Shown here: positions 23,915-37,744 of the stretch, piece by piece
Layout: each line of letters opens with the position of its first letter
Numbering within the stretch: the stretch's first letter is position 1
NCBI GenBank assembly: GCA_050084515.1
Contig: CM114271.1
Location: 30,194,001 to 30,258,000 of the forward strand
Direction: 5' to 3'
DNA from: Blasia pusilla
Lineage: Eukaryota; Marchantiophyta; Marchantiopsida; Blasiales
DNA: 64,000 nt
Position numbers and translations under genes: made by a program
The notes under the pieces: generated by a model
What the model saw: the letters and a program-made list of their open reading frames with translations, nothing else
What the model was told of the DNA's origin: nothing
Databases searched by the model: none

Positions 23915-26900
23915 ACACTCCAACCTTGTCGGCTGACTGGCTGGCTGATTGACTGCACCTGGACGGAGTCCTTGGGACCACACTCATGTCCAGCGGGGCC
24001 AGTGAAGGCACTGGACGGATTGGCCACGGCGATCTTGCCAAAAGATGGGTTCGCGATCACTCACATACAGTGAGGGGGTGGCAGTTTTGATCCATCCCCA
24101 GATACAATCAAACGGGTTTTTGTTTGTAGAGATATCGTGCGGAGTCGACGAGGTCTCGAGAGAAGAGAGGAGAGGCTCAAGTGTTTTGCGAGATGGGTAG
24201 GAACCTGGAGGCAGTGAGGGCTGCTGAAGCTGATTACGACACGGAGCCGGATTGGATTATTAGCCGAGCCATCTGAAGAATTGAGTTACCTCTCTAGTGC
24301 CACCTCCACGCAAATGGTTCCTGCCAATCGTGATAGATTGTAGTGGGTCGTTCTCTTCGGAACAGTTGGGCGACCTTCTCAGGTTTCATTTCAATGCGTT
24401 CTAAAATTTCATAGTGTGACTCACAAGGAATGAAAGAAAGAAGATGAGTTAATTAATCCTTAGTTTTTCACTTCCTCTGCCTGTGATCATTAGTCGATCC
24501 AAACTCCATAATGCTGATTTCTCGTAACTTGAACTCCATGTGTTCAAGCTCGAAGCTCCACCCGCTAAAGCAGTCTCTAAGGGATCCATATGTAACATGG
24601 ATGCATGGAAATCTCCAAACTATAGGCACTAGTAAGGTGCTCGTGCTTCCCATTGGAAATATAGTGTTTGAAGAGTTTATAGCCCGTGAAATGAAGGGAT
24701 AATGATGTTGCATATAAATTCAAATTTTTTTCTTGTTGTATGTAACATGTGAAATATTTTTTTGTTGTCGAGTTGCCTCGAGTCAAACATAGAGGTGTTT
24801 GCAGATCAAGAAAATACTCTTCGAGCAAGGAAAGGTACCTTTTGGTTGAATTTCCAAAAAATCCGCGAAATGAAATAAAAGGTCTCGCGAGATCTATGGG
24901 CACCTTTGAATAATATTAGGTCGAAATGTTGTAGCATTGTGTATTTAGGATTGAGCGCTCATCATTTTCATGTACATCAATTTCATAAGCTTCATTATTA
25001 AGTAGCATTGTCCTTGATGTTGTCATGTTCATGCCATATGACTTTATCTAGGTTAACATCAAGTTGTGTTTCAATTACATGGCTACTATCTCATTTGTGT
25101 ACACTCTTGGACAACGAAAGTTGTCATGAGATCATGTGTGTCAATGATGGTTGTTTTGATCTTACCATATGCACATTCATGAAGGTGTATCCACTTCGGC
25201 ATTGCACACAACATCACCTCATTTTCAATATGGAAATGGTAAGTAGAATAAAAAAACAAAATTCATTTCATTGGGGCTATGTGCAAAATTGAAGGATTGG
25301 GTGTCACTCGCTTTCTTGTAGATTTTTCTTGAACAACTCAATTTTCTTGCAGTCGAGAGTTTGGAAAAACTAGCATTACCATCTTCAACTGATGTGTATG
25401 CACCTCATTGATATCACTGAAGAGAATCATTTTCTTCCCTCACTGATGGAGGGTAGAAAATGTCACAACTAACACTAGTCGATGCTTTATAACATCGTGA
25501 AGGTTTCCGCTATGGAAGCGCGACATTATATGTACGAGTCTCCAGAGACAAGGAGGTGAAAGGCATAGGGTATGTTGTGTAAGCACTACCTTGCGACGCA
25601 TTTAAGAGCCTGAGGTACGATCGTAGAAACTGTACTATGTGCAAAATTGAGAAATAAAAAAAGGCATTGCATACAAAAAATTCTCATTTTGATTGTGGAA
25701 ATAGGAATGGTTGACCAACATGGAAAATTTTATTTCATTGGTGCAATGGGAAAAATTGAGAAATGGCTTAAGGGGATTGGTTTTGCATACAAAGTTGATT
25801 GAATTGTCAAGACCTCCTGATGGAAGCTCTCTAGTAATCCCAACACATTGTGTTAGGACCAGTTGAAAGTGTTTTGTTAAGGTTAATTGGTGGAGCACAT
25901 CCAAGCCAATAATATGATTTGTAAGTTTGTTTCTCCTACTAATATAAACCTCCTTTCATACATTTCAAAAGTATGTGAAGTTGCATGTTATTGGGATTTG
26001 ACGTATGTAGTGAAGCTGGAGTAGTAGAATATGAATTCCAAAGAAAATAGAGCATATGATTGGAGTTTGTACTGGTTTGATTTCGGATGGATGCATGTAT
26101 GGTGAATCTTCATTATTTTGTTGGAGCAATTGGAAGGAGAAAATTTGACGAGATTATGTCTACTACTTGCATTTTTTAAGGACCTTATACATTTGGTTAT
26201 GGCTAAAGCAAACATTGTGTTAAAGATGGATTCATAGCCTCCTAAGGACAAAAGTTTGTTGGACCTAGAGGATGATGGCAACATGGAAAAGGCCATAGAT
26301 ACCCCTAATGGGAAAACATTTTCCAAGACGGATAGGAAAAAGTTGATCTTAGTGATCACCGATGAAATGTTGAAGTTGCATCTTAATGTCAATATGGATA
26401 AGGATGTTCTTCAAGGGAAGATAGAGAAGGTGCATTATACAATTGGTGAACTTGCCAGAAAACCAAAGGAGAGTAATTATAAGAGGGATTAAGCACGTTT
26501 CAATGGATTTGCCTTATTTGAGGAAATTCATTCAAAGAATAAGATGTTAGTAAGCAAGAAAATTGTGAAGCTAAAAAATTACAAAGTAGATCAAGGGTAT
26601 AGTCGTCCACTATAACCATGTGGATAGTCCCTCTTTAAGAGTTAATCAAAGATCATGATCTAATAAAGGTCATTCTCCAAGGTCATAGTTAAACAAACAA
26701 GGCTATCTTCTCCATATATCTTTAGAATCATTGGGCTTTTATTCTTGCCTCATGATGTGTCAATCTTCTTCTTGGTAGGTTGGAGATGTTTTTGGTGCCA
26801 TAGAGAATCCAACATTAACACAAGAGAGTACTACTATTGCCAACGACAAAGGAGTTGCCATGAGAAGCCCAACTACATGGCTCGACACTTGACAAGTCCA

Positions 26901-29723
26901 CTAGGATAAATGACCTCATGCAAGGTCTTAGAGGCCTACATGAGAGTTTTGAAGGGAAAACCCTCAAGAAGTTCATTTGGATGGCTTTCAAGGATTCTAC
27001 CAATTGGACTTAGAACCTCGCAACCTTTCTCGCTCGTATGATACCACATGAGCAACTTGAATTGGATGCACTTACATTTTGAGTGTCTTGTGGATGTGAA
27101 CAATGATATGGATTGTGTAGCAACGTATATATGTGCATGACAACATGCTACACTTATCGTGGTGTAGTTACAATGATGTATATTGGAATGTCTTGACAAG
27201 TATTACACTTTGCATTGAGTCAGTGCAAAATGTAATCAAATAAGAAAGAATTAGTGCACAATTTAGAAACCTATGACCATATTAATTGAAAAATATATGA
27301 AATCTTGTGTTTCGTTGATAGTCATTTTTCCATAATTTATGCTATGATCTTGACTTTTGAGCATGTCTATGAAAAGCTCCAAGGTTCTCCCATCTTTTCA
27401 CCACCTACTCATTCATGAAATTCTTTTAATGAATTAGGACGAGATATATATTGTGAAAGGTGAAAAGTACTGAAGAGGCATTGAGCTTCAAAGTGAGTAC
27501 TTTCAGAATCCTAAATATGCCAAGATCAAATGTTCACAAGAATTTCCTTCCACCAATTGGAACTACTCCTAGTAGCGAGGTTGGAGATTCCATCCCTTCC
27601 GAACTACGCATGTTCTATTTGATTTGATTTTTTAAAATAATAAAAATTGCACCTAATGGAAGAAGTGGATATCTTTCTTTTGGTCCTAGCCTTTCCCTTT
27701 TATTGCATTACTATTATTGTATTCTTTTGGAAAAATTTTGGGTTTTGCCTCAAGAGGTACCAAGTTGGAAGGTATGATTGTCACGACCAAAATTGGACAA
27801 AAACGATTCCAATAATCTTTGTTTAGATCAAAGTTTAATTTTTCTAGCCGTCACACAAGAAGATAAACTCAATCCCTTTATCAAATTTCAAAACGATTGT
27901 TATTGGGATTAGAGTAGGAGGAAAGAAACCTTTTGTATTTGAAGATTATTGTCTAAAATTTTGAGTTGGATTAAGTTTTGGGTCTTACATTTTCTTATTG
28001 ATGAGATTTGAATCCTCAAAATTGTTGAAAATTTATGTATTAATTGGAAGGTACAATTTTTTATACACTTCTTTCACAAATATTTTCATTTTAGGCGGGT
28101 CGTGAACTATTGAGAAAAGATCCTTGCATCGCACGATCCCTTACTAGTTATTACTAGTAATGGTCAATGGCGTGCAGGAAAATGATTTGCTACAAAAATT
28201 TCAATGTTGTTAGAGTATTGACCTTAGATTGATGTCCAATAATATATTCCCACAATACTTGTGTTCATGTATCATTTATATTATTATTGGAGTGTCTTCT
28301 TCCTTCGCAAATATCTTTTTATTTGACATTTGACAATCTAACAGCCAAAAACTATTTTCCAATCTACAATCAAATTTCTTTTTGTGTTTATCATGATTAG
28401 TACCTTTGCTCCTTTCATGGCTTGGGATGCACACGAGTTGTCAATCTATCTAATAATTGGCGACCACTTACACGTAATACGACAATTTAGCAAAATAATA
28501 AGACAAAATAGACAACATCTTAGAATTTTGTTGCTTTATCCCTATTAGATGGGTAGAAATAGAACAAAAGAAACGAATAAGGATTTGAGTAGAATATATA
28601 TATTAATCAACTAATGGTTTATTGAATACTATAATGGATTATTATAAATATAAAATATGATAAAAAAGAAAACTTTTACAATTTTTACCTTCATTTATAT
28701 TTAATGGAAAAAAGAAATAAAAATTTGATGAGGAATAGATTTTGTTTAAATTTAATGGAAAAAATTGCTTAATGTATTAAAATATCATTAAATTTGAATG
28801 GTGGATTGTAATTACTATAAACATTGGAACGTTATTACTTTTTATAGATTTTAGAAAATAAAAAATATATTTAAAGTAAATAATATGATGAATTTCTTAA
28901 ATAATCATATCAATTCACACGTGATAGGTTGAGAAAGGAAAATGAATTGAGAAGGAAATTGATGTACTTAATTAAATTTAGTTAAAATTTTGGTTAGTGA
29001 ACGTTGTTTTTCTCGGGAAGGGAAAGAATGATTATTGTTTGGATTTGCACAGAGTGTAATTATTTAGGTTTAGGGCAGATGGATGTTATTTAAAAGTTAA
29101 AATTTTAACTCTTTTAATTTTCAAAAAAATAAAAATTATACTTAAAATAATTAAAATTTAAATATAACTTTAGAAAATTATCATTGACGCATGATAATGA
29201 GACAAGAAAAATATTTCACATATTAAAAAAAATTTAGAATTTATATACAATATCATAATTCCTTAGCTAACAAAAGTTTTTCATCTTTATTTTCCGTGCC
29301 CGATATCTTCCTAGTTCCTTTCAATCCCATACATTATATGGGCATCCACTCGCGACTTTCCGTGTAGAACTTTTCTGAAATTAGAAATTCAGACATGTGT
29401 TGGTGTGTCATAGTCATGAGTGAGAGATGAACCCTCGGACGTACAAGCCCCACGCAGACGGCGGACCCCTAAAGTCTAGCCTTGCCATCAGCAGTAGATA
29501 ATTCACCCGCATTTCCGAGTTTCTGCGTGCAAATCTTCACGACACCGCACAGAAACTCCGCAGCATTGGAGGTGACCTTCTATTTGCTGTTTACCATGTG
29601 GGGGCCTGGCAAAGTCAGACACTTTCTGTGCTAGGCCAACGAAGGCAGACTCGTTCTCTCGTACTAGCTGGCTATCGTCTATGTATTCACGTTCCACGGT
29701 GCACATTTGGAACGAAAAGCGGT
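23915..29723. other. AT-rich gene-poor DNA between the TatD and kelch genes
   Basis: No gene is supported. Bases 24720-24840 resemble 59540-59660 and, more weakly, 58805-58920 (shared 'ttgcaaatcaaga'-type core), so they are a small dispersed repeat. Short phrases built on 'tgtgcaaaattga' recur near 25275, 25635 and 25740. The 78-codon frame at 26256-26492 is charged but has no recognisable domain. 28500-29300 is extremely A+T-rich. The remainder is unassigned. Confidence 0.6.
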
Positions 29724-30848
29724 CTACAATGTGAGGGTGAGCACGTACATGTCGTCCAATCTATCGTTGGATTCGGAATTTCCACCATACACCAGCATTG
29801 ACTTTCCGAATGAGGCAGCTGCGTACCATCCTCGTGCTCCTGGGTCACTGCCTTCCTCGACTGTTACCTCTGGTTTGATCCAAACACGTGTTTCAGAGTC
29901 TAGCACATACACTTCACTAGAAAATGCACCTGCACCCATGTGACCCAGGTCACTGGGATCGATTTCTCCTCCATATATGATGATGTACTTGTCGACAGCT
30001 GCAGTGCCGAACACACTTCTTCCGGGGAACTTTTCTCCAGAAGTTTCAATTTTCTCCCAAGTAGAGGTTTCTGGATCAAATCTGTGAATGTCACTCAACT
30101 CCACATCGTTAAAGCCAAATATGACCCATAATTCCCCGTTCACCACGGCCAGCCCAGGCCCCCCTCTCGCTATGAGCTTGCTCTCTGGTGGTGGCGTGGG
30201 CTGGACTTTCCATTCTCCAGTTGCAATGTCAAAGACCCACAAGTCACTTAAACGGCCGTTCTTACCACAGCCTCCGAACGTGTACAGCTTCTTTCTATCC
30301 TCATCTGCTGCCATCGCATGGTAACTCCTGTCACCAGATACAGTTTATGAGCACGAGGACTAGTGAAAAATCTACACTTTATCGTTGCTAAGTTCAAGAA
30401 ATGGGGTTCTGAAGTTGAAATGAATCAGGGAGAGAGATGGGCTTTCACTCACTAACCTGTGAGGTGGGCTTGTATCCTCTCTAGAAAGGAGCTTCCACTC
30501 TCCAGTTGCAGTACTGTAGGAATAGAACTCATTGAGCTCCTCGTGCTCCTTGTCTCGTCCTGCAAACACGTAGATTACCTCGTCCACGACGGCCATCGTT
30601 ACCCCCACGCGAGGCAAGGGTGGCTCTCCTTCGCTTGGTGCCACAGACCAAGTCCTCGTTTCCAGATCGAAGACATGGACCAAGTTATCGATAGGCACTC
30701 TGGGCTCAAACTCCCCTCCGAAGACAAAAGCCTTGTGGCCAACCACAGCGACAGCATGGGAGCTCCTGGCCTTGGGTGCACCCTCGTGTTGTGTAACCTT
30801 CGCAGTCCAGAAAACTGTCAGTGGTGACAACAACATAAACCAGTGCAT
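29724..30848 (-). CDS. Kelch-repeat protein, plant nitrile-specifier-like / At3g07720-like family
   Basis: Two minus-strand exons, 30848-30457 and 30327-29724, join across a GT-AG intron that splits the Arg codon of 'PPHR|SYHAM', giving 331 aa; plant relatives are about 330 aa. Kelch blades carry the double-glycine signature, for example 'VFGGEFEPRVPIDN', 'LYTFGGCGKNGRLSDLW', 'IYGGEIDPSDLGHMGAG' and 'VYGGNSESNDRLDDMY', each followed by a W-containing strand. The family folds as a cytosolic beta-propeller; some Brassicales members steer glucosinolate breakdown, but that role cannot be transferred here. The N-terminus is uncertain. The first residues are hydrophobic and unlike the family, and an acceptor-like CACTGACAG just before the conserved 'FWTAKV' suggests an unrecognised upstream exon. 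The C-terminal end after 'DMYVL' is also loose. Confidence 0.9.
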
Positions 30849-32600
30849 AGTTCCATTGGCAGGGTAGGAAAGAGCAAGATGTCTGTTAAAGAGGGTTGGA
30901 ACCCTGCCTCTAGATCCAAGAGAGGAGGATGCCTGACAATCATGCCCATGCTTGCACGACCGAAGCCATCAGAAGTGACCATCATTTGAGAAGTGAGTCT
31001 CTGGTCCGACAGCTTGTGTAAACGAACTAGACGGAACTCGTTTGCATGTGCTGGGACAAACTGGACTTGAACTGTTTCAGACTCCAGTTGCGAAACATAA
31101 TCATAAACTGAACCAGGATAAATCCAATTCCTGCACCTACTTGCTACTTTCTTAGAATTCAGGCAGCATTGGGCTCTTACTAAGAGCCAACATATGGATC
31201 TATCTGAGACCGCGGCGGTGTCTGCAGAGCGACTGCAATCGCAGTAGAAATCACAAGGAAATGCAAAGGACAAGCGACCAGGAATCAAGAGAGTACACCC
31301 ACAGATATGACCGAAGCCACCGCAATCAAGCTACAGAGAGCTACAACTATAGACCCTTCGGCCCCACTCATGACCTCTCAATCTCTGGAAACAGTGTTGT
31401 CCGAGTCTCAACGGCTGATTAGCACATCGCCCTTTCCATGTGCCCAACCAACATCGAAGCTATCTCCAAGCATCATTAGATCAAACTTCAATTATCCCCC
31501 GCCAATCTCCACTACCAGTTACACAACCACGAGATCGTCCCCAACCATTCTCAGATCACTCCCAATTCGTGATGAAGAAGAACCTATTCTCCCCTTCTCG
31601 ATCACTCAAACTCGATTCATCCCCACGATGTTCGTGTCGCTGCCTATTTGCAACCAAAAACAGGCTAAATTCCACCTCTCGAACGCTAAAATTTGACTCC
31701 CCACCATCGCTCCCAATTTGCCACAAACAACCAGCTACCATCCACCTCTCAAATAGTCTAGACCCTCCACTATGGCTCCAAATTTACCACCAACAAGCAG
31801 CTACATTCAACTTGTCAACCCCTCAAAGTCGACACCCCACGATCACTCCCAACCAACAAGCAGCTCACATTTCACCTCTGAAATATTCAAACTCCACCTA
31901 CTCCTGATCGATTCCTTGATTATAATTGGTGAGTTAATGGTGCGGGGAATTCCTCGGAGGGAAGGAGGGAGAGAGAGATACCTCACGCCATGAGGCTCGC
32001 AGGTGGCTGGCGGGGGACATAGTGAGGTTCAAAGCAAGAAAGAAACACTGCGTCTAGTCCACTCGACCCCCTCGTGAATGCACAAACGGAGCTGCAAGCC
32101 TCCCACTTATGCAGTCGCAGAACGTTCCTAGTCGAGTCAGCAAAGTCGAAACCCTGCTCCTTCTCGAATCCCGCACCAGAGGAGAACGCCAGACACATCG
32201 ACACGCGCTCCGCTCGTGGGCCCCAACTTCAGGGGATTTCTCTTCGGGCGTTCGACAATAAACATTCGCCATCTCCCACGACTTCCTACGATCTCTACTC
32301 TGCTCTATTGTCATTCTTTCTTTTCCGCTATTTGTTCACCGTACGCCATTCTCTCACGGCACAACAACTGTACCCAACTATTTTGGCCCATTTTCTCTTC
32401 TCTCCCCGTTCCCTTTCGGTGAGCTTTTTCGTGCTTTTTCTCAGGAGGATTCCTAGATTTCCACCTCGTCAGTTAAGGCTGCAGGATGCTCAGGTCCCTC
32501 ACGCACACACTCTTATTTTATTTGCCACTGTATTAGTAGGGTCATTCAAAGCGAAGTCCTCTTGGAGTTCAGCCACCTTTTCTGATTTGTGTTCTAGTTA
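30849..32600. other. Upstream region of the kelch gene
   Basis: This should hold the kelch promoter and 5' UTR, read on the minus strand. Open frames on both strands (30818-31288 minus; 31307-31907 and 32074-32601 plus) show no domain and probably arise from the C-rich repeat and base composition. No TATA box or named element could be placed with confidence. Confidence 0.5.
31620..31900 (+). repeat. Degenerate minisatellite, unit about 60-77 bp, roughly four copies
   Basis: Repeating landmarks are 'cca-gatcactcccaa', 'ccaacaa-cagct', 'attc-acctctc' and a 'aaa-t-gac-cc' spacer, at about 31625, 31700, 31768 and 31835. Units differ by substitutions and indels. The array is C-rich and purine-poor on the plus strand and lies about 800 bp upstream of the kelch coding region. 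Confidence 0.6.
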
Positions 32601-34851
32601 GTTTAACGGTGGGTTTTCTTTTAAAATTAAATAATAAACATTTAAAAATATTTATTGTTTCCATTTTTTAACTCGAGAGGACTTTCATACAATAAATATC
32701 AGGCCCCATATTCTATTTGGGGCTCGTGCGTTGAATTTTGTTAAAATGGCTTCCTTTTCTAACCCACTTCCCACTCGAGGATGTTTGGGTCCCTTGGTTA
32801 CCAACCAAATAGGCTCCTCTTCCTATTTGGTTGTATTAAAAAAACACTTCCCGTTAGAATTCACTATTTTAATTCTTTTGTATTTTATGCAAACAACTTC
32901 CAGCTTATATAATTTCAGTTGTCTCGTTTGGAGAAAACTCCATTTTGGAATCCTAGTGTGAACTCAAACTATTTGAGGGTTGAAGCGGATCTCCATCGAG
33001 TCCCAGTAGTAGCTCTTTCATGTAGTGTTTCTTTTACTTTGGAGGTGTTGAGTTTGATAGAGGTGTCCTTGAGGAGCCTTTAGTGAGAGCTACTACTACT
33101 AGGTAATTTCATTTGCAAGAAGTGAAAGGCCTCCTATAAAGAACTCTTGCAATGCTTAGGTTTTGGAGAAGCAAGAATTTAAGTATTAGTGATGCAAAAA
33201 TTTCACTCATTTAAAATTTCCCACTTTTTTATTGTGGGTATAGGAAAAAGAGTCCAAGGGACACCACATAGCAAATATACGAAGGAGGTTGACTCTAGGT
33301 TGAATATCTTTTCCAACCAACCAAGGGTAGGACCCAAGCAATGAAGAAACACATCTCCATGCAGTACTAGAGCCACTGTCACCACCTATATGAACTTCTA
33401 AGGAAAAAATTATCCGTACACGAACAATAACTATGAATGAGTATTTCCGCCAATTGAAAAATGTTTTATTAGGCTCACAAATATCGACTCCACTTGCATC
33501 GAAGCCAATAAAAGGCTAAGTCATCAAAGGGACCTAGGACTAAGATATTAACTCCACATACCCTTGAAGTTTGTAAGTTTTTTAAAGAGGAATCTTATCC
33601 ATTCCAGTCTAGCTCTCAATGAGCTTGGATGAGTCAAGTCTATCATAGTCATTACCTCAAATGAAGGGACAAATAAAAATGCTCTCTTAATTCTGGCCTC
33701 TTTTAATGTGCTGAACATAAAATCCTCAATCATATTGACTAGACGATTGGATGCATAAACTATGTTTTAGAGTTTCCAACTTATCACTCCAAATTTTTTT
33801 TCTAGAGAACATTTCTTATAAGTACACCTTCTTTACTGCGTCTAAGATCATTTCCTAATATAATGTGAAATGATGAACCACAAAGTCATGAATGGAATTT
33901 TTAGAATAAAAAATTGATCTCCAATGTTTCTCCATGTGATCATCTCAAGATATATAATAGTTCGAGAACATCCTAGAGTTACCAACCAAGTATAATTGGA
34001 TTTTGTAACACTTTAAAATCTAATTAAATACCAATTTTGCTCAATTAAGATTCATTTTGAGGGGAAACACGTCTTTAAATTTTGTGATGCTGATTTATTC
34101 TTTATCTGCAAAAAAAATCTCTCTGTTGGGGCAAATATAAATAATTTCTCTTTTTTGTTGTCTACTCACATCTACACTTCCTTTCAATCACCAAGTAATC
34201 ACTATCATTCATTGTCCATTTTCTAAAACACAACAAGGTGGAGGAAAATTTAATTTCTTAGTCTAACTCGAGTTTCTGATAGGCGGAGGACTCCTTCTTC
34301 CAATTCAAGAAATCCACTCTCATCCTCAATGTTACCTCTAATCTTCAACCCTTCAACGATCCTATTACAAAACCAAGGTCTTCTTAATAAGTTCTTATCA
34401 ATATTCCCCACGACAAGAAGAGTAAAGTCCTCTTCTTTGATTGACTAACTTCATGAGTAAAAGTCTTTTGCAACGCCAAAGATAGAAGACTCCCCTTGGA
34501 GATTTCTCTTCACAATCTACTCTAAATTCTCAATACACACCCTCTTCTCATTTTTCTTGAATAAGTCTGTATCATTGGCAACACCACGATAGTAATTATC
34601 ATCCATATTCACACATGCATGAAACACTTATATGGTACAAGAGTTTTTTTGGAAAAAATGCCGACTCTTTTCTTTGGCATAAATTCATAAGACAAATTAT
34701 TTAGAACTATCTAAGTGATCCTATCTTGTATTTCTTACTTGAAAAAGATAATCCATCTCTGCCACTCATACCTCTAATTCCTAACAAAAATCCTATACAA
34801 CAAAGAGTCACACCTCTTCAATTCTCAGGATTTCCAAATTTTGTTGATAAT

Positions 34852-35067
34852 TCGCATAAGGCTCTCGTGGCTATATTGATACGTGTAATTAGCATAACTG
34901 TTGTACAATGGTCTTCAACAACTATTATAAGGAAATCCACCATCACACCTCCCCATATGCCTTTGAGCTTGTTCAAATCCATCTTCATATTCCAAATAAT
35001 TGAAGCCTCTTCTTGAATATCATGTCCTAATGAAACGTATCAATATAGCCACGAGAGCCTTATGCGA
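34852..35067. repeat. Perfect 33-bp inverted repeat with 150-bp spacer
   Basis: Bases 34852-34884 and 35035-35067 are exact reverse complements over 33 bp; the match stops sharply on both sides. The spacer is 150 bp and shows no ORF. Both arms happen to encode 'HKALVAILIR' in opposite frames, a consequence of the palindrome. The whole 216-bp unit could be a young foldback or MITE-like element, although no target-site duplication is visible. Confidence 0.85.
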
Positions 35068-37744
35068 TTCGTCTTGCTCCATAATCTCCACGTCCACGTC
35101 CTCCCCTATATCTCCTCTATATCTTTGTTTCCTCTTTTGACTATAGCTCTTGACTATTAGAGTTGAAACTATTTCTTCTTGAATGTCTCCTCTCTCTTCA
35201 TCTTTAGGATCTCTCATATTTATATATTTCCACATCTTCTCCTAGAAAATCCTACAAGTCTTCTCTTCAAATCCATTTCTTTGTCAAGCATGTGTGTACC
35301 AAATAAGCTCCCGCGTAGGTAATTGTGGCATTCTTCTCCACCAAATCAACGATTTTTTGTCGCACTACTCCTCAGATTTATTGGCCCCAATTCACCAATA
35401 TTTCCTTCCACGCCTCTCAATGAAAATGAAGGAAATTGATGTGTAATCCAACTTGTTAACTTAGGAAAAAGATAGATAGAAGCACTTTCATAAATAGCTT
35501 GAAATCTCCATCTTGAAAGTCCTCGACATCATAGCCATTTATTATCTTTGACTTTAGAGGATTATTGAAGAGAAAGTGAATCTGTTTAATCAATGCTTAG
35601 ACCTTGCATACTACTTAATTCTTTGCGATTCTCCTTGTATACTTCAGCCCACATCTATGCATCCCACATCTTTGGTTGGTAAGGAAGCTCATCTTGTCCT
35701 TCAAAAAATTCCTTCCTTGAAGTCACTTAGAAGGCCCCTACAAGTACGCCTTAAAATATAATGCCTCAAAGGGACTACGCCACATCATTGTTTTGCACCC
35801 TTAATAGAGAGGCACTCCTCAGAGACGTGTGTAATGTTTATAAGTATGCTTCGTGCATGAGATGTCCCATCAATGCTATGCATTTTAGCCTACTTCAATT
35901 TTGACATATTTTGAAACTTTCCAAGAGCGCGTATGGAGCTATGGGTGATTTCTTTTCCATATTCATTCCCAAGTCTCTATCATCCGCTACTTCTTTTCTT
36001 ACTTTGCTGGACTATAATGTTTTAGTCTTCGATTCTTATGCTTTAGTCTATGAGCTCGTGTTAAGATCTATTCAATGTGGAGATTATTGTGGTGGTCGTT
36101 CCTACACTAGCGCATTCAAGTTGTTTTGCTTTCTGAGCTTCTCTATCATAGAGTGCTTCGTGTTCAATTCACCAACGCACTGTTGTTATTATTAGATGCC
36201 AAAAGATATATTTTCTTTGGCACCCTTGGGAAATTCTTTAATATTTTCTCTGGTTGGTTTTTTTATTTCCAATTATCAATGCTTTTGCTCGAGATTTCTA
36301 CCATCAATTGTATTTATGCACGTTTCTATTATTTTCTATGTCTAGTGTGTCTTAATAAAATGAAATATCTATTTTTTGTTATCTACATTAGATTGATGAC
36401 TCAAAGTCTCTTATGACACAATCTTTTCGTCCGATAATGTTTTATACATTTGCAATATCTGTTGCTCTTGGTCTTGTGGTTTGAGTCGTATGTCATGTAA
36501 AGTTCTTGGCCTTGTTGTGTACTTGCATTGTTGGAGCCGAGGCTCTTCAAGATAATCTTCTCCTTATCGTGATTCATCTATTACTACTCTCAAAGGATTG
36601 TTTACATTAATCCACTTAGGGTCTCTTCCTCATTTACGGTTTTCCTCTTATCCGCTTATAAAAAATTGGCTCTTTGTTTACATAAAATTTGTGAGTCTAT
36701 TGGTCATTTTTGTAATGCATAACTTTACACGCTACGATTTAGGCCTCAATTTATATCTAATGCAGTTTTTCCCTCTGAAATTAATTTTAATACTAGGGTT
36801 TGCTCAATAGGCATATTCAACTTCAGATTTTGTACAACTCATGACAACCCACCAAATACTCATAAATTTTAATGATCATCATCTTGCGTATGATAGTCTC
36901 CAATTCCTCTATAAAGTCTTCTTTGACTTCGAGCCAACTTGAACTCCCGTATCGCTTACCATCATCAAAGTAATTATCCACAATAATTAAAAATCTTAGC
37001 TCTCTTGGAAAGATTGTACCAATTCAATACCTAATCTGATTCATTTTTTGTGACTTGAAGTTGACCCAAGTCACGAGCATCCACATCTTCAGAGTAATTT
37101 CAAATATGTTTGTTATCTTTTATATGTCATTCATCTTCTATGTTACCTTTCTTCAATTCTGAGTGAATTACAACCACTTCTAATAGCATATATTCTATCT
37201 ACCTACATATTCATATACCTTGCATATGTGTTTGTTGTTGAAGTTTAATGATTAAGTAGAGACATTACGGTAGCACTTATAGTTTTGTATTACTAACATA
37301 TTTATCAGCAATCACATTATTCTACTAGTATGCTTAGAGGACAATACGTTTTCATGTTTATATTGTTGAGGATCCAATAATTTTCAACACATACCTACAC
37401 TTATCCTTAAAATGTTATATTTTATTTAATATAGAATCCTAGAACATTGAAGGTACTCTATAGATATAGAATAAAATAAAGAATCATATAAGGGTATTAA
37501 GGGGAGGGTTCATAAAATCATACCATCAATACTCATTAGTAGGATAAGAGCCTTACAACTGTAAGCTTTCCACTCCAATTTGCAAAAATATAATATTCAT
37601 AGCTCCAAGCCTCTCCACTCATCTCTGTCTCCACTAACAACTACTATGAGCTCATAATTTCCTCCTAATGGAAGCATATTTGCTCTCATAATTCCTTATG
37701 TACATGCATTATGAGGCTTTAAGCTTACGTGCAGTGGCATGGTG

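Noticed and set aside
23710-24060. 116-codon minus-strand frame
   Set aside because: Antisense to the final TatD exon; a shadow frame.
26256-26492. Charged 78-codon frame that might be a gag fragment
   Set aside because: No zinc knuckle, protease or other retroelement motif nearby, and the similarity is too vague to name.
30818-31288. 156-codon minus-strand frame upstream of the kelch gene
   Set aside because: It overlaps the kelch start in another phase, shows no domain, and probably represents 5' leader or intron sequence.
31307-31907. Overlapping Ser/Thr/Pro-rich frames
   Set aside because: They are translations of the C-rich minisatellite and have no independent support.
32074-32601. 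175-codon plus-strand frame with hydrophobic segments
   Set aside because: No recognisable domain; Phe/Leu/Ser-rich composition follows from the pyrimidine-rich DNA.
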